A stretch of 64,000 nt of DNA, taken from positions 174,723,047 through 174,787,046 of the forward strand of contig CM059186.1 in assembly GCA_030323885.1 (NCBI GenBank), given 5' to 3'. Made by a program: the position numbers and the translations under genes. This document shows positions 56,001-64,000 of the stretch, piece after piece. Numbering within the stretch: position 1 is the stretch's first letter; each line of letters starts with the position of its first letter. The stretch is from Branchipolynoe longqiensis (lineage: Eukaryota; Annelida; Polychaeta; Phyllodocida; Polynoidae). Below the pieces are notes generated by a model. That model saw only the letters and a list, made by a program, of their open reading frames with translations. It made no database searches and was not told the DNA's origin.

Positions 56001-56866
56001 TGCTGACATGTATGTTAGTAGATCCTGTGCATTATTACAAGCACAGTGAGTTGTGTAGATGCCAACATGTATGCTATTACATCCTGTGCATTATTCCGAG
56101 CACTGGGAGTTGTGTAGATGGCGACATGTATGCTATTACATCCTGTGCATTATTATGAACACAGAGAATTGTGTAGATGCCGACATGTATGCTATTACAT
56201 CCTGTGCATGATTACGAGCACTGGGAGTTGTGTAGATGCCGACATCTATGCTATTACATCCTATGCATTATTACAAGCACAGAGAGTTGTGTAGATGCCG
56301 ACATGTATGCTATTACATCATGTGCATTATTATGAACACAGAGAGTTGTGTAGAGGCCGACATGTATGCTATTACATCCTGTGCATTATTACAAGCACAG
56401 CGAGTTGTGTAGATGCCGACATGTATGCTATTACATCCTCTGCATTATTACAATCACAGAGAGTTGTGTAGATGCAGACATGTATGTTATTACATCCTGT
56501 GCATTATTATGAGCACAGAGAGTTGTGCAGATGCCGACATGTATGCTATTACATCATGTGCATTATTATGAACACAGAGAGTTGTGTAGATGCCGACATG
56601 TATGCTATTACATCACGTGCATTATTATGAACACAGAGAGTTGTGTAGAGGCCGACATGTATGCTATTACATCCTGTGCATTATTACAAGCACAGCGAGT
56701 TGTGTAGATGCCGACATGTATGCTATTACATCCTCTGCATTATTACAATCACAGAGAGTTGTGTAGATGCAGACATGTATGTTATTACATCCTGTGCATT
56801 ATTATGAGCACAGGGAGTTGTGTAGATGCATACATGTATGTTAATACATTCTGTGCATGAAATCAT
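53040..56866. repeat. 59-bp minisatellite, ~57 copies, interrupted once
   Basis: The unit contains GAGCACAGAGAGTTGTGTAG, ATGCAGACATGTATGTTATT and ACATCCTGTGCATTATTAT. Variants at AGAGAG/AGGGAG/AGCGAG, GTGTAG/GTCTAG and GCAGAC/GCCGAC/GCCAAC are shared by blocks of neighbours (for example three near-identical CCAAC-TTCTTATGAG units at 54110-54300). This shows local block duplication. Short frames across it are by-products. Confidence 0.95.
53501..53972. mobile_element. MITE nested in the minisatellite, TATGT duplication
   Basis: TATGT at 53496-53500 and again at 53973-53977 brackets the insert; removing it restores the repeat unit. The ends CCGTAATCGATTAA and, inverted, GGGCGTAATCAATTAA continue into CTCGGGTCACCCGAG on both sides. 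No coding capacity. A 5-bp duplication does not by itself fix the superfamily. Confidence 0.82.
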
Positions 56867-57344
56867 AGGTTCTATATGCGGCTCCTTTGATTATTTACAG
56901 ACTACACGGGCTGCATGCCTTTTTATTGTTATGTGGAATATAATATGAAAGAGATTATATAGTGTCTGGGGTGCAAGGGGGGGGGGGGGCGCCCACCAAT
57001 TACCCCAACAGCTGAGGTGGGGGGAACCACCAATGCGGCATAAAGGAAATATAACGTCTAAATGTTCCCCTTGTATTTATACTCGTATAATGCGTTATAC
57101 ATCATATATATTATTTATCGGCAGGCACTGTCAGTCCGCTCAGTCTCGGGCATGAGCGGCCTGGACTACCAGATTTGTGCATAAGATGACAAACCCCCAG
57201 TTCTACACACCCACGTGGGAGCGCGAAATCCACTATCCTCTGCCATTTGCTTCCAGATATTTGCTTTAATGAGATTTTATTACCTAGATACACATAATGA
57301 CGAGTACATACTAATGGAAGATATTTGCGCTTGCACTGTATTGC
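56867..57344. other. No gene; poly-G run
   Basis: G run at 56979-56989; no domain. Confidence 0.35.
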
Positions 57345-57935
57345 TATATAATGTCTATGCTAGTCCCAAATTGATCCACAGTGACAATGTTATATATCAT
57401 TATGCAGACCATCATCAGCTGAGTACACTTGTATTACACTTAGACACAATTCAATGTCTACGCTAGTTCCAAATTGATCCACAGTGACAATGTTATATAT
57501 CATTATGCAGACCATCATCATATGAGTACACTTTTATTACACTCAGAAACAATTCAATGTCTAACCTAGTTCCAAATTGATCCACAGTGACAAGGTTAGA
57601 TGTCATTACACAACCAATGTTTTACTGACCATCAACATATGCATACTGGTCAAGCATTACATATATCTTGGAGCCAGTGACAGTTGCTACGATCCACCAA
57701 ATCTGAAGAACTGTCTCCATTTCTATTAATTAAGAGTGGCTAACAGGTCCAAGGCCTATTATACCTGTATCCAATTGATTGATTGATATGATAACACTCT
57801 TATTACACTCGGACGCAATGCAGTCTCTATGCTAGTCCCAAATTGATCGACAGTGGCAATGTCACATGTCATTACATGTCGTAGCTACCATCATTATATG
57901 AGTACACCCTTATTACCCTCAGTCACATCCATTGC
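57345..57935. repeat. ~103-bp tandem repeat, decaying
   Basis: CTAGTYCCAAATTGATCCAC, AGTGACAATGTTATATATCA and GTACACTT.TATTACACT.AGA recur from about 57359, 57462 and 57565, and more distantly at 57833. The first two copies are nearly identical; later ones are degenerate. Confidence 0.82.
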
Positions 57936-57944
57936 CAAACAAAC

Positions 57945-58168
57945 CAGTGGTCCATAACTGGTTCATCAAAGAATGACTGTGGGAAAGTGCATATAAAAGA
58001 CCCCTTGCTGTTTCTCGGAAAGAGTAGCCTATGTGGCAGCAGCGGGTTTCCTCCAAAGAAATATGTCAGAATGACCATATTATGTTAGACATCCAATAGC
58101 CGAATATAAAAAATCAATGTGCTCTAGAGGCGTCGTTAAATGAAACAAACTTTCCATTACCAAACTTC
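57945..58168 (+). mobile_element. Mollusc-type SINE 3' region
   Basis: Contains GCATATAAAAGACCCCTTGC, AAGAGTAGCCTATGTGGC, GCGGGTTTCCTCC and a tail CGTCGTTAAATGAAACAAACTTTCC. I recall this phrase order from repeats in mollusc genomes (family recall, not a search). No tRNA head is visible, so it is 5'-truncated. Confidence 0.65.
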
Positions 58169-58254
58169 CCCCTGAACTATTATAGCCTGAATAAGGGTGT
58201 CCACGAATCCAAATACTGATGAGGGTTTTAGACTAGGAGAGCATTTCTCTATAA

Positions 58255-58545
58255 ATTAGAGTGGTTAGAGTGTCTGATATTTTTCTAGGTCAGACTCCTA
58301 ATCTGAAGGTCGGTGGTTCGATTCCCTGTGCCCCCCACCTCTGCCAATTTGGATTTCCACCACTGTGTATAACTTACAGCGTCTCATACCATGTCTATGT
58401 GATGTGGGAGGTTAAAAATCCCTTGGGTTGGTAAAAGTGTAGGCCCGGGCGTTCTATCGACAAACTGTCTAATGGTGAAACGAAGTCTATTCAGACTTAT
58501 CCATGATAGGCGGTATAAATCTTCAAGAAAAAAAAAGAAGAAAAA
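58255..58545 (+). mobile_element. SINE family B, head truncated
   Basis: Begins at GAGTGGTTAGAGTGTCTGA, box B GTGGTTCGATTCCC, tail CCATGATAGGCGGTATAAAT and an A-rich end. Confidence 0.82.
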
Positions 58546-58848
58546 AAATAGAAGCATGTTTGGACTCACGGATCCGTAATTATAGAATGGGGTTATTATG
58601 AGGCAGTTGACTGCAATAGAATCCCTAAGACAAGTATAACAAAGCCTACTTTGACTAATAGTGACTTTGAAGCTGCTTGACTATTACTTATAATCTGTGT
58701 AATTCCACCCATTCTTTCCCTGCTTGACATCACAGGATGAGTTATTTAAATTCCAACTCAGTAAGTGTGTCAGGATTAATATGTCCAGGATCAGTACACC
58801 GAATATCCCACGGTGGCTAGTATTGGTATATATAAGTGAAATGGTGTT
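58546..58848. other. No gene recognised
   Basis: Nothing identified. Confidence 0.3.
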
Positions 58849-59166
58849 GTTTTACATCCTGGCAGCATCTAAGGTCATATCAAGATGGGTACCGACTTGT
58901 GACAGTGCACACTCATGGTGACTTAATAGTGCTGTCCCACTGGGAAACCAGGCTGCTGGCACCATGAGCTAATATCCCACTCAGTCAAATTATCCTGACA
59001 ATGAGCCAACCAGTCCTTGCCCTATCCTAATAATACCGAGTGCCTGGCTAGGAAACGACAAGTATCAATTTTAAAGACATTGGATTGACTCGACCAGGGT
59101 TCGTATCCTATGACCTATCAAGACGGGAGAGAGACGCTCAACTCATTCGGCCATGCCATCTGGTCC
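58849..59166 (-). mobile_element. SINE family A, second head subtype
   Basis: Tail TTTACATCCTGGCAGCATCT to head GACGCTCAACTCATTCGGCC. Lies about 120 bp downstream of the stop of the host gene. Confidence 0.82.
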
Positions 59167-59287
59167 TATATAAGTGGAATGCAGTTTCGCTAAGATGGGG
59201 CGAATAACCAAGTAAAGAACACATGCTGACATCAAGTGAGCAGCTTTTGAACTTCTGTTATGTGGCTGCTTCTGAAGCCGGAGCTAT

Positions 59288-59605
59288 TTATCCCCAGGCG
59301 GGCTGCGCCGGTGCCGTGCCGGCCCGGATGCGGGGACCTGCTGAGGGTGTCGGGGCCGTGGTTGCCCGAGGTGCGGCGACCGGCGGCCGGGGCGTCAGTG
59401 GGACGGCGCCAGGGCCGGCGCCAGCCCTCGGGGCCTGGTCTCGGTTGAGCTCCGCAATCGAGTAGCTGGCGAGTGAGTAGGCGTTCTTCGGGATCATGTA
59501 GCGGCGCACGTGATTGTGGTTAGGACAGGGAACCCCCTGCAGGTACCTGCAGTGCTTCTGGCGGACGTAGACGGCACCACCGGGAATGGGAATATCTTCA
59601 GGGTT
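59288..59605 (-). CDS. Terminal exon of the CNBD-like host gene
   Basis: A minus-strand acceptor TTGCAG (AG at 59607-59606) opens phase-0 coding NPEDIPIPGGAVYVRQKHC, then PNHNHVRRYMIPKNAYSLAS, then a Pro/Ala/Arg-rich tail to TAA at 59290-59288 (105 residues). The upstream exon (61929-63271) ends in phase 0, so the join keeps frame across a 2.3-kb intron. The local GC content is much higher than in flanking repeats. The GGAVYVR and NHVRRYM blocks look conserved; the Pro/Ala tail looks disordered. I have no independent transcript evidence. Confidence 0.72.
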   Translation of the reverse strand, partial: NPEDIPIPGGAVYVRQKHCRYLQGVPCPNHNHVRRYMIPKNAYSLASYSIAELNRDQAPRAGAGPGAVPLTPRPPVAAPRATTAPTPSAGPRIRAGTAPAQPAWG

Positions 59606-60482
59606 CTGCAACAAGGATAATAGTTTGCAACAACTTCCACTGAGACATCGGTGTGGTTTTAGGTAATTAAGTCGCGGTTTGGCCATGTCCGGTATATGGA
59701 CGTTCTAACCAGTTGCCAACCACGAAAGTTATGGTGGAATACTAAGAGGCTAAGTTGTTTATACATTATAAAGTGATTCACACAGTGATAAAATCACAAT
59801 ATTATAATCATAGACAATATTCTGAAACGATGGGTGATGTTAGATACCCATAGGGTCTATATCAATGAGATCGACATATTAAAGACAAGTGCCTTGAGTA
59901 GTGACATTTTTTTACCAAGGTGAATACCTCGTCGGGGGTGTGGTGGAATGGGGTGTGGAGGGGTGCCGTACGGTGTTGTAGGGTGGGGTGGGTGATGCTA
60001 GAGATGGTGCTGGGGTTGTAGGGTGTGTGTGTTGGGGTGGGGGGCAGCAAATATCCGCAATAAACCCAATAAAGTGGGATTCAAACACTTGGTTCGAACT
60101 CCCGCTGAGTCAAACAAATTGCTTCAAAATTTACGATCGAAATTACTAGGATACAGGAAGGAGGAGGAGAGACCAATTGTTTGTGATTAAATTTACCCCT
60201 GGTTACAGTTTCATGGTCCAATGGTTTTGAATTTGTCATTTTCTGAGATAAATGTATTAGGGTGATAGTTATAATCTACCTTAATTTAGTTTGAAGTAAC
60301 TTCTAAATTCTATTTAAAATGACAATCTTATGAGATATTTGAAGGGCATATCAAATTAATTTTGGGAAGCATGCTAAAACTTTGCCCACCATAGGCTTCA
60401 GCAGTAACATGTTCTGTTAAATTGACCCATTGTTCCCTTCTATTATGGTAACAAATGGTTAATACGTGCATCAGTATCTAAT
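59606..60482. other. Intron of the host gene, 3' part
   Basis: No exon was seen. Includes a GGGGTGTGG-rich patch (59930-60050) and a partial TTAA-family MITE-like stretch (about 60206-60480). Confidence 0.5.
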
Positions 60483-60849
60483 GGCCCTGTCACATTACAA
60501 CGTTTCGGCCCAACGAGGGTCGACGCGTGCTGACGTGTTGCAATTTTGGGCGAAACGTCGGTACATCTCCGGTACGTTACCGGTACGTTAGCGGGGCGTT
60601 TCCGGCGCGTCGGTACATAGCAACGTGTGAATGCAGACGTCGGCGGCCGTCGGCGCGCGTCGGTCCGCCGCGAAAGTTTTGTGCTTTCGTCCGGTGCGCG
60701 TCGAACCTCGTTGGCTGCACGCTAATACCATGCTACTAACCCGTCCAGTTTTCTCCCAAAACGCCGAAAAGTTGGACGTCTCTTGACGGGTTGCAAATAT
60801 TGTGTGCGTTGCCAGCACGCCGGCAGAAACGTTGTAATGTGACAGGGGT
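60483..60849. mobile_element. GC-rich MITE in the host-gene intron
   Basis: The ends CCCTGTCACATTACAACG and CGTTGTAATGTGACAGGG are inverse. The interior is CpG-rich with repeated CGTCGGTACRT and GGTACGTTA motifs. The same right terminus opens this window (1-56). Confidence 0.82.
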
Positions 60850-60882
60850 ATTAGTTAGATATGTAGAATAAAAAAATCTAGA

Positions 60883-61079
60883 TACAGTAAAACCTGTCCA
60901 AATCGACCGATTATGGGGCCGACTTTAAATGGTCCATTTAGGCAGGTGGTCGGTTTAGGGAGTTTTTAAAAATCGTTACAACGGTATTGTATGGACGATC
61001 GTTTGGGACGCAAATATAGCAATTAATATATGGGAATGGATGATCTGTGGATGTGGTCGTTTAGAGAGGTTTTACTGTA
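60883..61079. mobile_element. Pogo/Tigger-like MITE in the host-gene intron
   Basis: TACAGTAAAACCTGTCC to GAGAGGTTTTACTGTA; the best-preserved TIR pair of the four copies. Confidence 0.75.
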
Positions 61080-61125
61080 ATTGTTTTGGTTTTGAAAATG
61101 TGATGTTTTCATCGGATTATGCAGC

Positions 61126-61420
61126 ATTGGTCGTAATGCTTGCATTGCGTTTGATGCGAGGCAGGGAAGGAGACCCCCCCCCTCTCTCCCCCTTTCTCCC
61201 CCTACCCGACCGTTGCTTCTTACATAACTTCCCGCGCTTCTTCCCCTTATGTCGTGCCCGCCTGGCCGCTCCCAGCCACTCTCCATCTCGGCTCCACCCA
61301 CGCTACTCCTCTCCGATATTTTTCCCCACCCACCATCCCTATCCACCAACCCTCCTCGCCATAGGGTGGAGGGCTCCTCCGTTCAACCTGACGGACTCAC
61401 TAGCACCTAGCCTCCCTATG
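61126..61420. mobile_element. Degenerate terminus of the 25986-28728 YR element family
   Basis: GGTCGTAATGCTTGCATTGC, GTTTGATGCGAGGCAGGGAA, GGAGACC is the diverged inverse of repeat beta. The later GGTGGAGGGCTCCTCCG and CCCTATGAGG resemble the inverse of repeat alpha. The beta-then-alpha order suits an A2-B2 right end without its body. Confidence 0.6.
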
Positions 61421-61430
61421 AGGTTCTCTC

Positions 61431-61770
61431 TCTCAAATTATCCTGATATTATTGACATTTCGTCATACTATCCTGACATTATTGACATTCATCCTGATAT
61501 TATCGACATTTATCCTGACACTATCCTGACATTGACTTTATCATGATGTTATTCACATTTATCCTGATGTTATCCTGACACTGTCCATATTATTCTATCC
61601 CTGCATTATCCTGTATGACACTGACATTATAGACATTCACCCTGATATTATTGACATTTATCCTGATACTATCCTGATACTCTGACTTTATCCTGATGTT
61701 ATTCACATTTATCCTGATGCTATCCTGACATTATCCATTATTCTATTCCTGCACTATCCTGTCTGACACT
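61431..61770. repeat. Tandem repeat of ATCCTGATATTATTGACATTT units
   Basis: About 20-24-bp units with interspersed TATCCTGACACTATCCTGAC. A ~160-bp block (about 61470-61630) recurs at 61632-61770, making a two-level array. It lies within the intron of the host gene. Confidence 0.85.
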
Positions 61771-61928
61771 TATCCTGCACTTCTAAATAAAGTGCTTTTC
61801 TGCAAGTTTTCTCCAAGCTTTTCTAAAGTGCTTTTCTCCAATCAACAGATAACAACACCAAAAACTACAAAAAACATTAATTAAAAAAATGGTATCAAAG
61901 AAATGGCCATTAATTATTGAATACTCAC

Positions 61929-63271
61929 CTCAACGACGAAGCGCTTCAACTCGGACACCATGGCAGACCTGCTCCTGTGGGTGCTTCCATTGCCATTTTG
62001 TTCTGCTCCAGTCGAGCACTTTGCGCTCTTATCAAGAAATCTGCGAATTCTCTGCTCCAGTGTCCTCAGCGCAGGTTCGCTCGTGTCCCAGTCAAAGTGG
62101 TCGAGCAGCTCGGCGTCTTCCGGCTCCAGGTCCTCGCTGATGCCCAGAGCTGTCGGCGCCGACTTAGGGCGAAGCAGGCTCCTCACGGGTGACTGGCGGG
62201 CTTTCCTCTCCAACATGGAGCAGATGCTCTTGGTGCGCGAGTTCTGTCGCGACAACCGGAAGCCACCCATATCCGCCATCACATGACGCAGCACGTCGAC
62301 ATCAATGTCATCCGCATCGAACTGCTGTGCGTCTGGATCACCGTAAACACTGCCATGAGTTCCAAGGAGATGACCGACAGCAGTGTCAAAATCAAGGACC
62401 GCGGGCCTCTTTTGTGGTGTTAATGACGTCACAGTCACCTCCACCGGCTGGCGGCAGCTCACCACTGATGTAGACTCATTTCCGGTGGCGGTGTGCAGCC
62501 GACTCCTCCCGTTGCTGCCCGGCGTCGCGGTGCCTGGACGCCCGTCCGGCGTCGTCGTCGTCGTGTGACGCGACATCAAGTGACTGTTGCTGCTCCGGTA
62601 GCGATCCCCGGCCGAGTTCGCCGGTTCGCCGGCGCACATCCGCTCCAGCTGCCGTCTGCTCAGCGGCTTCCGGCGCGTGTTTCTCCGGGCGCGTTCCAGC
62701 CTCACATTGCCGATGGATGCAGCAGCGCCCCCTGTCACCGTCGCCGTCGTGCTCCTCGCCTTGCGCGGGTCAGTTTCCGCCTTCCGCTGCGTCTTGCTCC
62801 CCGCGCCGTTCTCGACTCCGTCCACTCCGGCCGCAGCGGCCGATGGCATCGGCGGCGGTGGTGGCGGTTTGTCCTTGGGGAAGAGATGCTTCAGCTTCAG
62901 AATCTCTTCCATGCGCCGGGTCCGGGCGCCCGGCAGGTTCCTACCCGCTGTCCTCGGCGTGATCGCTCCATCGGACCAATCAGCGCCTTCCATATTGGCG
63001 GCCGAAGAGTCGCCGACGAAGGCAGGCTGCAGCTCGAGCACCTTGTCGTGCAGGTGCTTGTACAGCTGCACCTGTTGGGATACCTGCGGAGAGCGCATGC
63101 GCGAACAGAGCTTGTCGCGCACCGACTTGGTGAGCGCGTCCATGGTGGCGCCGTTCTTCTTGTAGACGAGTCTCTCCAGGTTCTTGATGTCGAGGAGGAA
63201 GGTGTCGGTGTGAGCCGTGCAGACCACCGTGTTTGTGTACGTGTCTAGGCCGAGGATGATCTCAACGTCAC
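61929..63271 (-). CDS. Internal exon, probable cyclic-nucleotide-binding-domain protein
   Basis: The minus-strand acceptor CTTTTTCAG ends at 63272 and the donor GTGAGTAT starts at 61928, giving a 1,343-bp exon (447 codons plus a split codon). Residues about 1-45 (DVEIILGLDTYTNTVVC, then HTDTFLLDIKNLERLV) look like the last beta strands and C-helix of a cNMP-binding domain. The pocket itself would lie in upstream exons beyond the window. Helical sequence (LCSRMRSPQVSQQVQLYKHL) follows, then a long Arg/Ser/Pro-rich disordered stretch, and a conserved-looking DWDTSEPALRTLEQRI near residues 393-408. It splices in phase 0 to 59288-59605. The CNBD assignment is by eye and moderately sure; the ligand is unknown. 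Confidence 0.72.
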
Positions 63272-63384
63272 CTGAAAAAGGCACACGCCGTCTGGTAACT
63301 TTAATTATAAATGGTCGCCCGCCTAGCAATCATGTAATGATCAAGTTTTAACAATCTTGAAACACGCAACACCAAAGTTGATGT
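63272..63384. other. Intron upstream of the CNBD-like exon
   Basis: Holds the polypyrimidine tract and acceptor for the exon; no further exon was found to the window edge. Confidence 0.55.
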
Positions 63385-63964
63385 GTTTGTTTATTAGGAT
63401 GTTACGCCCTACCAGCATCTAAGGACTATTAGGATTGGTTGGTTAGTTATTGGAGTTTTAAGCCCTGGCAACATCTAATGCCATATCAGGACAGGTACCA
63501 ATGTGTGACGGTGCGTATTCATGGTCTCTTTATAGTGCTACCCCACTGGGAAATCAGGCCGCTGGCACCATGACCCACTCAGTCAAATTATCCTGATACT
63601 GAGCCAAATAGTCCTTGTCCTATGATAGTAATGCCGAGCACCAGAGTAGGAAGTGTCAAGTATCAATGTTATAAGTCATTGGTTTAACTCGATCGGGAAT
63701 TGAACTTCCGACCTTTCAGACGGGAAGTCTGCGGCCTGTCGATTCGGCCACGGCGCCCAACCGCGGTCAAGTTGATATTGTATTAGTCCTAATATGAGTC
63801 CTACCACGTGGTATTTAGTCTGGGGGGGGGGGGGGGGGTTTACAAACTAGCACTATCTAAGGACTATTAGGATGAAAATAGATGTGTGACAGTACCTACA
63901 CATGGTGATTTTCTAGCGTGATCCCTGCATTATATCCCAACATCCAATTCAGTCACATTATCTC
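63385..63964 (-). mobile_element. SINE family A, one full copy with partial copies on each side
   Basis: A near-complete copy occupies 63435-63762 (tail AGCCCTGGCAACATCTAATG to head GATTCGGCCACGGCGCCCAA). A tail fragment lies at 63385-63434, and after an 18-G run (63822-63838) a further partial copy lies at 63841-63964. All are in one orientation, inside the host-gene intron. Confidence 0.75.
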
Positions 63965-64000
63965 AAATAGATTCTACATATCAAACTTAGACAATAACAC

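Noticed and set aside
53040..56866. CRISPR-like regular array
   Set aside because: The whole 59-bp unit is repeated with no unique spacers, in a eukaryotic genome; it is a minisatellite.
62493..63248. 251-codon plus-strand frame
   Set aside because: Antisense shadow of the GC-rich CNBD-like exon; no domain, and splice sites support the minus strand.

Overview
The window is non-coding-rich eukaryotic DNA, most likely from a marine invertebrate and probably a mollusc. It has GT-AG introns, abundant tRNA-derived SINEs, L2/CR1-type LINE 3' ends, several MITE families and minisatellites. One SINE (57945-58168) resembles a repeat I associate with mollusc genomes. The species call is inference from repeat types; no diagnostic host gene names the species.

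Layout. 1.1-5.7 kb: a decayed DIRS-like tyrosine-recombinase (YR) retrotransposon with gag-like, RT-RNase H and recombinase parts. 7.6-24 kb: SINEs, LINE tails and MITEs nested in AT-rich DNA. 24.0-25.1 kb: a 15-bp minisatellite. 26.0-28.7 kb and 31.6-36.1 kb: two unrelated-in-sequence elements with the same split direct-repeat architecture known from Ngaro-type YR retroelements. Each sits inside a copy of the same SINE family. One keeps only a gag-like gene; the other keeps only a piece of tyrosine recombinase plus a ~66/67-bp satellite. 36-45 kb: more SINEs and MITEs and a palindromic GAAAACGTTTTC array. 45.77-51.36 kb: a two-gene DNA transposon of ISL2EU type with imperfect terminal inverted repeats. 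Its five-exon SAP-YqaJ gene is open, while its convergent THAP-DDE transposase is broken. 53.0-56.9 kb: a 59-bp minisatellite interrupted by a MITE. 59.3-63.3 kb (minus strand): the last two exons of the only convincing host gene, probably encoding a cyclic-nucleotide-binding-domain protein; its intron holds further repeats, including a degenerate third YR-element terminus.

The strongest signals are (i) the recurrent split-direct-repeat YR elements and the satellite inside one of them, and (ii) the ISL2EU-like element. In (ii) the accessory nuclease gene is open only if a 64-bp GT-AG segment is spliced out, and that segment covers the expected catalytic Glu-x-Lys region. No rRNA gene, no convincing functional tRNA gene and no CRISPR array was seen.
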